Source: a marine actinobacterium PHSC20C1 (lineage in GTDB: Bacteria > Actinomycetota > Actinomycetes > Actinomycetales > Microbacteriaceae). Taken from it: a stretch of 64,000 bases of DNA. The stretch spans positions 251,854 through 315,853 of the forward strand of contig CH672415.1 in the NCBI GenBank assembly GCA_000153145.1, read 5' to 3'. Positions 53,868-62,638 of the stretch are shown one piece after another. The notes beneath the pieces were generated by a model, which was given only the letters and a program-made list of their open reading frames with translations, did no database searches and had not been told where the DNA came from. The number at the start of each line of letters is the position of its first letter. Positions within the stretch are counted from its first letter, which is position 1. The translations under genes were made by a program, and so were the position numbers.

Positions 53868-54500
53868 GTGGCCACACCCTCGGTCGTCATTCTCGACTAC
53901 GGTTCCGGAAACGTGCACTCGGCCGCTAAAGCGCTTGAGGCTGCCGGTGCCAGTGTGCGCTTGAGCGCGGATCGTTCGGTGGCGGAAGCGGCGGACGGAC
54001 TTTTGGTGCCCGGTGTCGGTGCATTTGCGGCTGTTATGTCGGCGCTCGAATCAGTTCGTGGCGGCGCGATTATCGAGAAGCGCCTCACTGGCAGTCGTCC
54101 AGTATTGGGCATTTGTGTCGGGATGCAGGTCATGTTTTCATCGGGCGATGAGCACGGAGTTCAGACTGACGGGCTCGATGAGTGGCCGGGTGTTGTAGAA
54201 AAGTTACCTGCACCGGTTTTGCCTCACATGGGATGGAACACGGTCGAGACCCCGAACGACACCACGCTCTTCGATTCGATCCGTGACGAGCGTTTCTATT
54301 TTGTTCATTCGTACGCCGCACAGCAGTGGACGCTTGATGTTCAGCCGCCTTTTCCGCAGCCGAAACTCACGTGGGCCGAACACGGTGGCCGGTTCCTAGC
54401 GGCTGTCGAAAACGGACCGCTGACGGCTACTCAGTTCCACCCAGAGAAGTCTGGGGAAGCGGGAATTCAATTGCTCCGCAACTGGTTGAAGTCCTTGTGA
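53868..54500 (+). CDS. hisH: Imidazole glycerol phosphate synthase glutaminase subunit
   Basis: 210 aa class I glutamine amidotransferase that feeds ammonia to HisF. Nucleophile C83 in [12 protein letters not shown]; late His and Glu in [16 protein letters not shown] start 1 nt after the hisB stop region. hisF is not in this window. Confidence 0.96.
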   Translation: MATPSVVILDYGSGNVHSAAKALEAAGASVRLSADRSVAEAADGLLVPGVGAFAAVMSALESVRGGAIIEKRLTGSRPVLGICVGMQVMFSSGDEHGVQTDGLDEWPGVVEKLPAPVLPHMGWNTVETPNDTTLFDSIRDERFYFVHSYAAQQWTLDVQPPFPQPKLTWAEHGGRFLAAVENGPLTATQFHPEKSGEAGIQLLRNWLKSL

Positions 54501-54579
54501 TTTTGCGGCAGTTCGAGGTGCACTAGTATCGGATGCTTGTGCGCGGCGTTCCGCGGTCAGGTCTTTAGAGAGCGTGTCT

Positions 54580-55329
54580 ATGAGTGAGTTCAATAAAACA
54601 CCCAGTCTCACACTGCTGCCTGCAGTTGATGTCGCTGACGGCAAGGCCGTGCGACTCACACAGGGTGAAGCTGGAACTGAGAAAAGCTACGGCGACCCCT
54701 GTGCCGCTGCCCATGACTGGGTAGATCAAGGCGCCGAGTGGATCCACCTCGTAGATCTCGATGCAGCGTTCGGGCGTGGCAATAACCAGGCCATGATCAA
54801 GAAGGTCATCAAATCGACTCCTAAGCGCGTCAATATCGAACTTTCGGGCGGCATCCGCGATGACGAGTCGCTCGAAGCGGCACTCGCTACCGGCGCTAAG
54901 CGCATCAACCTCGGTACGGCCGCTCTGGAAAACCCCGAGTGGGCGGCCCACGTAATCGCAGAATATGGCGAAGCAATCGCCGTTGGTCTCGACGTTCGTG
55001 GCACGACACTCGCCGCGCGTGGCTGGACCCAAGAGGGCGGTGACCTATGGACAGTCCTTGAGCGCCTCGAGGCGGCTGGATGCTGCCGCTATGTGGTTAC
55101 CGACGTCACTAAGGATGGCACGCTACAGGGTCCCAACGTTGAGCTGCTGCGCCAGGTGATGGAACGCACCCACCGCCCCGTAATTGCCTCCGGGGGAGTG
55201 TCAAGCCTCGATGACCTCATCGAGCTGCGCGAACTCGTTCCCCAGGGCCTAGAGGGCGCGATTGTCGGCAAGGCACTGTATGCGAAAGCATTCACTCTCG
55301 CTGAGGCGCTCGACGTTTCGTCACAGTAG
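54580..55329 (+). CDS. priA: Phosphoribosyl isomerase PriA (HisA/TrpF bifunctional)
   Basis: 249 aa TIM barrel. [29 protein letters not shown] at the N-terminus, [12 protein letters not shown] and [15 protein letters not shown] carry the two phosphate sites and the catalytic Asp pair. In actinobacteria PriA serves both histidine and tryptophan pathways; the sequence resembles that branch. ATG 54580 follows AGAGAG; an in-frame GTG at 54574 is possible. hisH is 79 nt upstream. Confidence 0.94.
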   Translation: MSEFNKTPSLTLLPAVDVADGKAVRLTQGEAGTEKSYGDPCAAAHDWVDQGAEWIHLVDLDAAFGRGNNQAMIKKVIKSTPKRVNIELSGGIRDDESLEAALATGAKRINLGTAALENPEWAAHVIAEYGEAIAVGLDVRGTTLAARGWTQEGGDLWTVLERLEAAGCCRYVVTDVTKDGTLQGPNVELLRQVMERTHRPVIASGGVSSLDDLIELRELVPQGLEGAIVGKALYAKAFTLAEALDVSSQ

Positions 55330-55354
55330 TTCACCCTCTACATCGGTTGCTGTA

Positions 55355-56110
55355 ATGAATTCAACGGACTCTGCCGGCACTCCTTGGGAGGGTCGTACCT
55401 TTGAGCCCAATCCGGCACCGGACGACGACGGCACCGCACCTCCCCGATTCGTTGCTGTGATTACTCGGTTCCATGAGGGTGAAGCAACAGAGGCAGACGT
55501 CGTCGATGTAGTTCGCGAGTCTCGACTTCTCATCCCGCTGCTTGCAAAAGCAGGGGAGACGGCGACAACTGAGGCTGGACTGACAATCGATAAGACTCAA
55601 GAGTTGTCGATCGTGACTGTGACGGGCCCAGACGGGCGCACGGTACTTCCGGTGTTTTCTTCCGTTGCGGCGATGACAAATTGGAACCCTGAGGCTCGGC
55701 CGGTGCCGGCAGCAGGCACCCGAGTTGCGCTGGCAGCGGCCAGTGAGAACACCGACCTTGTCGTCATCGACCCCTTGGGTGAAACTGAGTTCGTTGTTCG
55801 ACGCCCAGCGCTCTGGTCGATAGCGCAGTCCATCGGTTGGACGCCAAGCTATCTTCGGGCTGAGGTTCGAGATGAGTTTGTCTCTCTTGCATCAGACGAA
55901 AGCGACGTCGTCGAAATTCAGCTTCTTGCCGGCGATCCGAGTGCTCGGCTGCACGGGCCAGAGCTGGTCGTTCAGATAGCCATGAAAACGGGGCTAGATC
56001 GCGAAACCCTAGACGCAGTCATGGAGCGGCTCCGAGAACGATGGGCAACTTCTGAGATCATCGCTCAAGCAGTTGACTCGCTCGCAATTCAGGTTGTTCG
56101 CGCGCCTTAG
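55355..56110 (+). CDS. SseB-family protein
   Basis: 251 aa, cytosolic. The middle and C-terminal parts (LLIPLLAKAGE, TVTGPDGRTVLPVFSSVAAMTNWNPEARPVP) fit the SseB N-terminal domain family, often encoded between hisA/priA and infC in this group. Function unknown. ATG 55355 lies 25 nt after priA; its stop overlaps the convergent DUF1844 gene by 4 nt. Confidence 0.85.
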   Translation: MNSTDSAGTPWEGRTFEPNPAPDDDGTAPPRFVAVITRFHEGEATEADVVDVVRESRLLIPLLAKAGETATTEAGLTIDKTQELSIVTVTGPDGRTVLPVFSSVAAMTNWNPEARPVPAAGTRVALAAASENTDLVVIDPLGETEFVVRRPALWSIAQSIGWTPSYLRAEVRDEFVSLASDESDVVEIQLLAGDPSARLHGPELVVQIAMKTGLDRETLDAVMERLRERWATSEIIAQAVDSLAIQVVRAP

Positions 56111-56457
56111 TTAACCGGCCCTGTCCACTTTTCACCAGGGCCTTGCCCTGGAGCGTCCGGGAAAGTTGAAGCCTCACGGAAAGCCAGTTGCACTGAACGT
56201 AGCCCATCGCGTAGCGGGCGAGCGTGGTGATTTCCGATCTCTGGCGCAGCGGCTGTAACGAAACCGGCGAGAGCATTGATGAGCTTGCGCGCCTCATCGA
56301 GGTCCTTTTCTGATTCAGCATCCGGGCCGTCAGATAGTCCGAGTTTCACTGCTGCTGCACTGAGCATGTGAACGGCAACAGTGTTGATTACCTCCACCGC
56401 AGGTACTTCTGAGATGTCGCGTGCTTCGGTAAAGTCGTCGTTGGTGGGCTCGCTCAT
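56107..56457 (-). CDS. DUF1844 protein
   Basis: 116 aa. The core EVINTVAVHMLSAAAVKLGLSDG...DLDEARKLINALAGFV is the DUF1844 pattern. Function unknown. AAGGA precedes the ATG. It is divergent from infC, whose promoter lies 30 nt upstream of this start. Confidence 0.88.
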   Translation of the reverse strand: MSEPTNDDFTEARDISEVPAVEVINTVAVHMLSAAAVKLGLSDGPDAESEKDLDEARKLINALAGFVTAAAPEIGNHHARPLRDGLRSVQLAFREASTFPDAPGQGPGEKWTGPVN

Positions 56458-56781
56458 GATGTCCTTCGCTTATTGGGGTTCGCTCTGCTATCCTTATGCA
56501 GGCCCGGGGCTCGCCCCGGATACGAAAGTGGAGATTCTCCCACCTGTCAACCGCATACAAGGTTACCGGGTAGTTACACCCCGCACAGTTCGCTTGCGGT
56601 GCAGTATGTGTGATCAGTCTTCTGATTGTGCACATTGTTCCGGATGTCGACGTGCAGCTTTAAAGGGTGTTGCAGTGTAAAACTGCATGACGATCCTCTT
56701 TCGTGCCACGGCATCCGCCGAACTGCGTTTGTTGAACCACCGTGTTCATCAGATGCACCACGAACTGTGAGGAGAACACGC
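56458..56781 (+). promoter_or_regulatory. infC promoter and structured 280-nt leader
   Basis: Extended -10 TG-C-TATCCT (hexamer 56489-56494) predicts transcription from about 56501. The leader contains a GC hairpin at its 5' end (56504-56509 with 56514-56519), small stems at 56581-56599 and around 56615, and TGCAGT-GTAAA-ACTGCA at 56671-56687. It ends in GAGGAG at 56769-56774. infC leaders are regulated by IF3 or L20 in several bacteria; no match to a named motif can be claimed. Confidence 0.5.
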
Positions 56782-57384
56782 ATCAGCGATCCCCGTACCA
56801 ACGACCGAATCCGAGTTCCTGAGGTCCGTCTTGTCGGACCCGGCGGTGAACAAGTCGGTGTCGTCTCTATTGACGTCGCCCTCAAGCTCGCCCAAGAGGC
56901 AGATCTAGATTTGGTCGAGGTTGCTCCCAATTCAAAGCCTCCCGTTGCCAAGATCATGGATTACGGCAAGTTCAAGTACGAAGAGGCGCAGAAGGCGAAA
57001 GAAGCTCGTCGCAACCAGACGAACACGATCCTCAAAGAGGTTCGTTTCCGTCTAAAGATTGACAAGCACGACTACGAAACCAAGCGCAAGCGCGCCGAAG
57101 GCTTCTTGGCTGGTGGCGACAAGGTCAAAGCAATGATCTTGTTCCGAGGCCGTGAGCAGTCTCGTCCCGATCAGGGTGTGCGTTTGCTTCAAAAGTTTGC
57201 CGAAGATGTTTCGGAGTTCGGTTCAATTGAATCGACACCGATGATCGACGGTCGAAACATGGTCATGATCATTGGCCCACACAAGACCAAGGCAATAGCG
57301 AAAGCTGAAGCCGAGGCCCGCAAGGCTGCTAACAAGCCGTCTCGCGCGGCAGAAGTTCCAGAGAAAGAGGAGAAAGATGCCTAA
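56782..57384 (+). CDS. infC: Translation initiation factor IF-3 (ATC start)
   Basis: 200 aa. Both IF3 domains are present: [42 protein letters not shown] and [20 protein letters not shown], then [25 protein letters not shown] (56769-56774) is 7 nt before ATC 56782, while an in-frame GTG at 56767 overlaps that site and has none of its own. IF3 genes of many bacteria use AUU/AUC starts as part of autoregulation, so ATC is preferred. It overlaps rpmI by 8 nt. Confidence 0.95.
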   Translation: MSDPRTNDRIRVPEVRLVGPGGEQVGVVSIDVALKLAQEADLDLVEVAPNSKPPVAKIMDYGKFKYEEAQKAKEARRNQTNTILKEVRFRLKIDKHDYETKRKRAEGFLAGGDKVKAMILFRGREQSRPDQGVRLLQKFAEDVSEFGSIESTPMIDGRNMVMIIGPHKTKAIAKAEAEARKAANKPSRAAEVPEKEEKDA

Positions 57385-57571
57385 GCAGAAGACGCACTCA
57401 GGCACCAAGAAGCGTTTCAAGATCACCGGTAGCGGCAAGGTCATGAAGCAGCAGGCTGGTATGCGACACAACCTCGAGGTCAAGAGCGGAAAGCGTAAGC
57501 GCGCGCTCAACCAGGATCAGGTTCTTGCATCGCAGGACGCCAAGGTCATCAAGAAGCTTCTCGGTAAGTAA
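57377..57571 (+). CDS. rpmI: 50S ribosomal protein L35
   Basis: 64 aa, complete. [20 protein letters not shown] and [14 protein letters not shown] are the family blocks. Overlaps infC by 8 nt, with a ribosome-binding site (AGAGGAG) inside the infC end. Confidence 0.98.
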   Translation: MPKQKTHSGTKKRFKITGSGKVMKQQAGMRHNLEVKSGKRKRALNQDQVLASQDAKVIKKLLGK

Positions 57572-57589
57572 GGGTTTAAGGAATACATC

Positions 57590-57976
57590 ATGGCAAGAGT
57601 TAAAAGGGCCGTAAACGCCCACAAGAAGCGTCGGGTAATTCTCGAGCGCGCCAAGGGTTACCGCGGCCAGCGTTCGCGTCTTTACCGCAAGGCCAAGGAG
57701 CAGGTCACCCACTCCCTCGTATACGCATACCGCGACCGTCGCGCCCGCAAGGGTGAATTCCGTCGTCTGTGGATTCAGCGCATCAATGCTGCATCGCGTG
57801 CGAACGGCCTCACCTACAACCGTCTCATTCAGGGCTTGAACCTGGCTGGAGTGCAGGTTGACCGTCGTATCCTCGCTGACCTCGCGGTCACTGAGCCTGC
57901 AACGTTCGCGTCGCTGGTTGCAACCGCTAAGGCTGCACTTCCTGCTGACACGTCGGCACCTCGTTCGGCTGCTTAA
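57590..57976 (+). CDS. rplT: 50S ribosomal protein L20
   Basis: 128 aa. [42 protein letters not shown] is the L20 RNA-binding helix; [23 protein letters not shown] the globular part. L20 is the operon regulator in several bacteria. 18 nt after rpmI; last gene of the operon before a long hairpin. Confidence 0.98.
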   Translation: MARVKRAVNAHKKRRVILERAKGYRGQRSRLYRKAKEQVTHSLVYAYRDRRARKGEFRRLWIQRINAASRANGLTYNRLIQGLNLAGVQVDRRILADLAVTEPATFASLVATAKAALPADTSAPRSAA

Positions 57977-57998
57977 GTAGTCGCACTGAAATTCGTGC

Positions 57999-58045
57999 AA
58001 TCGGCACGCTGATTCGTCCAATTTGGACGGGACAGCGTGCCGATT
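57999..58045 (+). terminator. Long two-part hairpin after rplT
   Basis: A 13-bp outer stem (57999-58011 with 58033-58045) encloses a 5-bp inner stem (58015-58019 with 58025-58029). It is placed as a terminator for infC-rpmI-rplT, although no T-run follows. Confidence 0.6.
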
Positions 58046-58081
58046 CTCGTATGGGCGGTAGGTGAGTCTAGGGTTAGTCTC

Positions 58082-58885
58082 GTGATCGATAATCCGCGCT
58101 CACCACGCGTAAGAGCAGTGGCGAAACTTGCAAAGAAGAGCGCTCGGTCGGAGACCGGGCTTTTTCTCTTGGAAGGTCCCCAGTCCGTTTCCGAAGCCCT
58201 CCAATACCGGCCGGAACTCCTTGTCGAGCTCTACGCCACTCCAACCGCGCTTGAGCGTCACACTGAGATCGCGCGATCAGCCGAAGCGGCTGATATTGAG
58301 GTGGAGTTCGTTTCTGAGCAAGTGCTCGAAGCAATGGCAGACACAGTCACCCCGCAGGGCGTTATCGCCGTGTGCCGCCAATTTCCGACCTCAGTAAAAG
58401 ATTTACTCGCTGGCGCTCCGAAGCTCATCGCGATTCTCGAAGAGGTCCGCGACCCCGGCAATGCGGGAACAATCATCAGGGCTGCGGATGCTGCAGGTGC
58501 AGACGGCGTGATTCTTACCGGTCGAAGCGTTGACCTCTACAACCCCAAGGTTGTGAGAGCGACAACGGGCTCGCTATTCCACCTACCTGTAGCGGTCGGG
58601 GTTGACCTTGAACCTGTTCTTGAACGAGTCAAGGGCGCTGACCTCCGTGTGATTGCCGCCGACATCAAGGGTGGCGATTTGCTCGCCGCTCGCAATGACG
58701 GCGTGCTCGATCATCCGACCGCCTGGTTGTTCGGCAACGAGGCTCGCGGATTGACCGACGAGCACTACGCGCTGGCTGATTGGGTAATCTCAGTGCCGAT
58801 TTACGGTCACGCTGAGTCGATGAATTTGGCGACGGCTGCATCGGTTTGTCTGTATGAGAGTGCATTCGCTCAGCGCAGCAAGTGA
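58082..58885 (+). CDS. SpoU/TrmH-family RNA 2'-O-methyltransferase
   Basis: 267 aa. N-terminal L30e-like substrate-binding domain (1-105) and SPOUT domain with the three motifs: ILEEVRDPGNAGTIIRAADAAGADG, WLFGNEARGL, and VPIYGHAESMNLATAASV. A methylase of this type between rplT and pheS is typical of actinobacteria; target rRNA/tRNA unknown. TAGGGT at 58069-58074 lies 7 nt before GTG 58082: probably leaderless. Confidence 0.92.
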   Translation: MIDNPRSPRVRAVAKLAKKSARSETGLFLLEGPQSVSEALQYRPELLVELYATPTALERHTEIARSAEAADIEVEFVSEQVLEAMADTVTPQGVIAVCRQFPTSVKDLLAGAPKLIAILEEVRDPGNAGTIIRAADAAGADGVILTGRSVDLYNPKVVRATTGSLFHLPVAVGVDLEPVLERVKGADLRVIAADIKGGDLLAARNDGVLDHPTAWLFGNEARGLTDEHYALADWVISVPIYGHAESMNLATAASVCLYESAFAQRSK

Positions 58886-58922
58886 ATCTGTGTCACGAGC
58901 GTGTTACATCTAGGCGTGCCGT

Positions 58923-58952
58923 TTGACCGTACTTGCACGGGTGTGATTATCT
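58923..58952 (+). promoter_or_regulatory. Promoter of the gluABCD operon
   Basis: TTGACC (58923-58928), 18 nt, TTATCT (58947-58952), then 6 nt to ATG 58959. This is the best -35/-10 pair in the window and predicts transcription starting at or next to the A of the ATG, so gluA has no leader. Confidence 0.7.
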
Positions 58953-58958
58953 TGCAGG

Positions 58959-59711
58959 ATGGCAGCACAGAGCGGTGAACCTCTGGTCGTAGTCGACCAT
59001 GTTAATAAACATTACGGTGAGCTACACGTGCTCAAAGACATCACAACCACGATTCATCGTGGCGAGGTGGTGGTCGTAATTGGGCCTAGTGGTTCTGGAA
59101 AGTCCACGCTCTGTCGTGCGATCAACCGTCTTGAAACGATCGACGATGGAACCATCACTATCGATGGCAAGCTCCTCCCTGAAGAGGGCTCCGGCCTCGC
59201 AAAATTGCGCGCAGACGTCGGAATGGTCTTCCAATCCTTCAACCTCTTCGCGCACAAGACGATTCTTGAAAACGTCACGCTCGGCCCGCGCCGCGTACGC
59301 AAAATTTCTAAGTCTGAAGCAGACAAGCACGCGATGGAACTGCTCGACCGCGTTGGTATCGGCAACCAGGCATCCAAGATGCCAGCTCAGCTTTCTGGTG
59401 GCCAGCAGCAGCGTGTAGCTATTGCTCGCTCCCTTGCGATGGACCCTAAAATCATCCTTCTCGACGAGCCAACCTCAGCGCTTGACCCTGAGATGATCAA
59501 CGAGGTGCTCGACGTCATGGTGCAGCTAGCCAAAGACGGCATGACCATGCTGGTTGTCACTCACGAGATGGGCTTCGCCCGCAAGGCAGCCGATCGCGTC
59601 ATCTTTATGGCCGATGGTGAAATCGTTGAAGAGGCTGAACCCGAGCAGTTCTTCACCAACCCTCAGTCCCCGAGAGCGCAAGACTTCCTCTCGAAAATTC
59701 TTACCCACTAA
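58959..59711 (+). CDS. gluA: Glutamate/amino-acid ABC transporter ATPase
   Basis: 250 aa polar amino-acid uptake ATPase. Walker A GPSGSGKST at 42-50, Q-loop MVFQSFNLFAHKTILENV, signature [15 protein letters not shown], Walker B IILLDEPTSALDPEM, H-loop THEMGFAR. With the next three genes it forms a complete GluABCD-type importer; glutamate is inferred from gene order and similarity. Confidence 0.92.
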   Translation: MAAQSGEPLVVVDHVNKHYGELHVLKDITTTIHRGEVVVVIGPSGSGKSTLCRAINRLETIDDGTITIDGKLLPEEGSGLAKLRADVGMVFQSFNLFAHKTILENVTLGPRRVRKISKSEADKHAMELLDRVGIGNQASKMPAQLSGGQQQRVAIARSLAMDPKIILLDEPTSALDPEMINEVLDVMVQLAKDGMTMLVVTHEMGFARKAADRVIFMADGEIVEEAEPEQFFTNPQSPRAQDFLSKILTH

Positions 59712-59748
59712 CTCAGCGGGTAATCCTCACAGCAGCAAGGAGAAAAAC

Positions 59749-60618
59749 ATGAGACTCAAAAAAGGTCTGATGATTTCTGCCATCGCAGCGGTCGGTATTC
59801 TCGGCCTCAGCGCGTGTGCAGCAGACACTGGAACTACGAATCCTGATGTCGTCGTTCCTGAGTTCGAAGCAGGAACCACCATGGCGAGCCTCGCCGATGC
59901 AGGCAAGATCACCATCGGCACCAAGTTCGACCAGCCGCTGTTCGGCCTCAAGGGACCGTCTGGCGAGCCGGTTGGTTTCGACGTCGAGATGGGCAAGATC
60001 ATCGCCGCTTCGCTGGGGATTAGCGAAGACAACATCGAATGGGTCGAGACTGTTTCAGCTAACCGCGAAACGTTCATCGAGAACGGCACCGTTGACATCG
60101 TCATCGCTACGTACACGATCAACGACAAGCGCAAGGAAGTTATCTCCTTCGCTGGCCCGTACTACAACGCGGGCCAGGACATCCTCGTTCTCGAAGGCAA
60201 CCCCGAGGGAATCACTGGTCCAGAGGACCTTGCAGGTAAGGATGTTTGCAGCGTTGCAGGTTCGACCTCAGAGAAGAACATTGCTGAGTATGGCGTCAAC
60301 CTCATCACCACGGATACGTACTCGAACTGCCTCGAGCCGCTTCGTAGTGGCACGGTTGTCGCAGTAACGACTGACAATGTGATCTTGGCTGGACTCGCCG
60401 ACCAGAACGCTGGCGAGTTCGAAGTTCTGAGCAACCCGTTCACCGAAGAGCCTTACGGTATTGGTCTTGGTCACGACGATGACGCATTCCGCGATTACAT
60501 CAACGACGTTCTCGAGGGCTCGTACGACGATGGCTCGTGGGACAGCGCTTGGGAAGCAACTGCAGGCAAGGTCCTGAAGCTCCCGACTCCTCCCGCTGTA
60601 GACCGCTACAGCAACTAG
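59749..60618 (+). CDS. gluB: Glutamate-binding lipoprotein
   Basis: 289 aa. Lipoprotein signal peptide with lipobox GLSAC (C23), then a type II periplasmic binding fold: KITIGTKFDQPLFGLKGPSGEPVGFDVEMGK, VDIVIATYTINDKRKEVISFAGPYYNAGQDILV. It captures the amino acid outside the membrane for GluCD. AAGGAG precedes the ATG. A hairpin between it and gluC probably keeps its transcript more abundant. Confidence 0.93.
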   Translation: MRLKKGLMISAIAAVGILGLSACAADTGTTNPDVVVPEFEAGTTMASLADAGKITIGTKFDQPLFGLKGPSGEPVGFDVEMGKIIAASLGISEDNIEWVETVSANRETFIENGTVDIVIATYTINDKRKEVISFAGPYYNAGQDILVLEGNPEGITGPEDLAGKDVCSVAGSTSEKNIAEYGVNLITTDTYSNCLEPLRSGTVVAVTTDNVILAGLADQNAGEFEVLSNPFTEEPYGIGLGHDDDAFRDYINDVLEGSYDDGSWDSAWEATAGKVLKLPTPPAVDRYSN

Positions 60619-60625
60619 TGTCACC

Positions 60626-60660
60626 GGTGCCCGCCTGCGGCTAACGCAGGCGGGCACCTT
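60626..60660 (+). terminator. Intra-operon hairpin between gluB and gluC
   Basis: A 14-bp perfect stem (60626-60639 with 60645-60658), 5-nt loop, then TTCC. The weak T-tail suggests partial termination or 3'-end protection, which would raise binding-protein levels over permease levels. Confidence 0.65.
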
Positions 60661-60695
60661 CCACGTCACGATCACTTAATCCCCAGGAGGCCCGG

Positions 60696-61364
60696 ATGGA
60701 CGTCATCTCTAACGCGATCGACGCCCTTGTCGACATAACGCCGCTTTACATGGAGGGCTTTCTGCTGACACTGGCTCTGTTGGGCATCTCTGGTCTTGGG
60801 GCTTTTGTTCTCGGGATTCTCATCGCAACAATGCGAATTTCGCCGGTACCGGCGTTGCGGTTGTTCGCGACTGTGTACACAGAAATTCTGCGCAACATCC
60901 CACTCCTTCTCGTGCTGTTTTTCTGCGCCTATGTCCTTCCTATTTTGGGAGTGGACCTCGACTTCTTCCTCCTCGCAGCACTGGGGCTAACGCTCTACAC
61001 GTCACCGTTCGTTGCAGAAGCAGTGCGCTCAGGTTTCAACGGTGTCCCTGTTGGGCAGGCTGAAGCAGCCCGAAGCATCGGCATGGGATTCACTCAAACC
61101 GTTGGCTTGATCATCCTGCCGCAGGCGGGGCGAATGGTTGTACCTCCGTTGATCAACGTCTTTATTGCTCTGACAAAGAACACCTCGGTTGCCGGAATCT
61201 TCTTTGTCAACGAACTCTTCAAAGCGACATATGCCGCTGCACGAGATAACGGTGACGTGGTCGTGCTCACTCTGGTTTATGCAGTCGCGCTCTATCTCGC
61301 TATTACCGTCCCGCTCGGCCTTATAGCCGGAGCGATCGAGAAGAAGGTTATGGTGCTGCGATGA
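60696..61364 (+). CDS. gluC: Glutamate ABC transporter permease GluC
   Basis: 222 aa with five membrane helices. The EAA loop EAARSIGMGFTQTVGLIILPQAGRMVVPPLINVFIALTKNTS contacts the ATPase. LLTLALLGISGLGAFVLG is the HAAT-family N-terminus. AGGAGG precedes the ATG. Stop overlaps gluD (ATGA). Confidence 0.92.
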   Translation: MDVISNAIDALVDITPLYMEGFLLTLALLGISGLGAFVLGILIATMRISPVPALRLFATVYTEILRNIPLLLVLFFCAYVLPILGVDLDFFLLAALGLTLYTSPFVAEAVRSGFNGVPVGQAEAARSIGMGFTQTVGLIILPQAGRMVVPPLINVFIALTKNTSVAGIFFVNELFKATYAAARDNGDVVVLTLVYAVALYLAITVPLGLIAGAIEKKVMVLR

Positions 61365-62290
61365 GCATGAGTGTTCTCTACGATGCCCCCGGTCCCAAGA
61401 CCCGGCGCAATTCGACAATTGCCTCCGTCATTAGCGCTGTTGCTATTTTGGCTGGACTGACGTGGGTGTTCTTCACGCTCGCAGCTCCTCGAGTAAATGC
61501 AAACGGTGCCGAGCAGCCGGGAATGTTTGACCCATCAAGGCTCGATATTCTTAGCGACCCTGAAGTGTGGGGTGCATTCGGCGGTGGAGTAGCAGACACG
61601 CTCCGTATGGCTGGAGCCGCCGCGATTCTTGCCATCGTCGTCGGTATATTGTTTTCGTTTGGACGCACCGCCGCATCAAAATGGATACGAATTCCCACCT
61701 CGATTCTTCTCGAGCTGTTCCGAGGAATGCCGCTTCTTCTGCTTATCCTGTTCGTCTTCCTGCTGTTCTCGACAGGAAGCTACTGGGCTGGCGTCATCGG
61801 GCTTGCGGTTTACAATGGCGCGATCATTGGTGAAGCGCTGCGAGCAGGGATCAGCTCTCTTCCCAAGGGGCAACGGGAAGGCGGACTCTCGGTCGGGCTG
61901 ACCTCGCTTCAGACTCGCTTCATCATTGAGTTCCCGCAGGCTTTCCGCCAAATGCTGCCGATTATTCTCGCGCAACTTGTTGTGCTGCTCAAAGACACCT
62001 CATTGGCGTACGTTGTTTCGTATCCTGAGCTAGCGCGCACGATCAAGAACCTCCAGAACTTCTACGGAAGCCGCTACCTGTTCACTCTCTTCGCGGTGGG
62101 ATTCGTCATCTACTTGGTGATGAACCTGACGCTGTCGTACATCGCTCGCTACGCCGCGAAACGCAGCGGACCGAAGCTCGGCAAGGTTACGCCAGACACC
62201 CCAAAGGTGCCTGGAGCCGACGGTACGCGAGCGATAACCATTCCGCGTGGCGGGGGTAGCTATGGTGATACGGGTAGGGCACCGAAGTAG
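61361..62290 (+). CDS. gluD: Glutamate ABC transporter permease GluD
   Basis: 309 aa. Same fold as GluC with an N-terminal extra helix and a longer cytosolic tail. EAA loop EGGLSVGLTSLQTRFIIEFPQAFRQMLPIILAQLVVLLKDTSLAYVVS. The final 45 residues are Gly/Pro/Lys-rich and probably disordered. Coupled to gluC by a 4-nt overlap. Confidence 0.92.
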   Translation: MSMSVLYDAPGPKTRRNSTIASVISAVAILAGLTWVFFTLAAPRVNANGAEQPGMFDPSRLDILSDPEVWGAFGGGVADTLRMAGAAAILAIVVGILFSFGRTAASKWIRIPTSILLELFRGMPLLLLILFVFLLFSTGSYWAGVIGLAVYNGAIIGEALRAGISSLPKGQREGGLSVGLTSLQTRFIIEFPQAFRQMLPIILAQLVVLLKDTSLAYVVSYPELARTIKNLQNFYGSRYLFTLFAVGFVIYLVMNLTLSYIARYAAKRSGPKLGKVTPDTPKVPGADGTRAITIPRGGGSYGDTGRAPK

Positions 62291-62309
62291 CCCAGCGTCG
62301 TTTCTGGGC
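62290..62309 (+). terminator. Possible terminator after gluD
   Basis: GCCCAG (62290-62295) pairs with CTGGGC (62304-62309); an overlapping palindrome TGGGCA-G-TGCCCA (62305-62317) could form instead. No T-run. Confidence 0.35.
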
Positions 62310-62638
62310 AGTGCCCATTCAGGACATGGACTGAGCCAGCACCGCCAACGGCAACGGGCCGGTCGAGAACGTTCGCAGTGGTGCCCTTGGCCCATTAGTG
62401 ACGAGCCCTAACCGATGCGGCGGCCACCCGATCGAAATCGACAGTCAGCAAAGTTGAACGGTCGCACAAGGTGCTGCGACTAATGTTTTCACCCAACTTT
62501 CCGACGACTTGACTGCGGTGACAGGAATTGACCCCAATCGGGGGAAGTAGGCGTAGCATTTCAGCTAAATTGAGGTTTTCCCAAAATAATGGCCTCGGTT
62601 CCAATCGAGTACTCAACAAGTGAGCAGGGTCAAAGATT
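62310..62638. other. Intergenic stretch before the secreted-protein gene
   Basis: About 330 nt without a convincing gene. TTGACT near 62512 and TTGACC near 62538 could be -35 elements, and TAGCAT near 62557 a -10, but the spacing to the second (about 20 nt) is long. CCCC-AATC-GGGG near 62541 is a small palindrome. No repeats or mobile-element remains seen. Confidence 0.4.
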
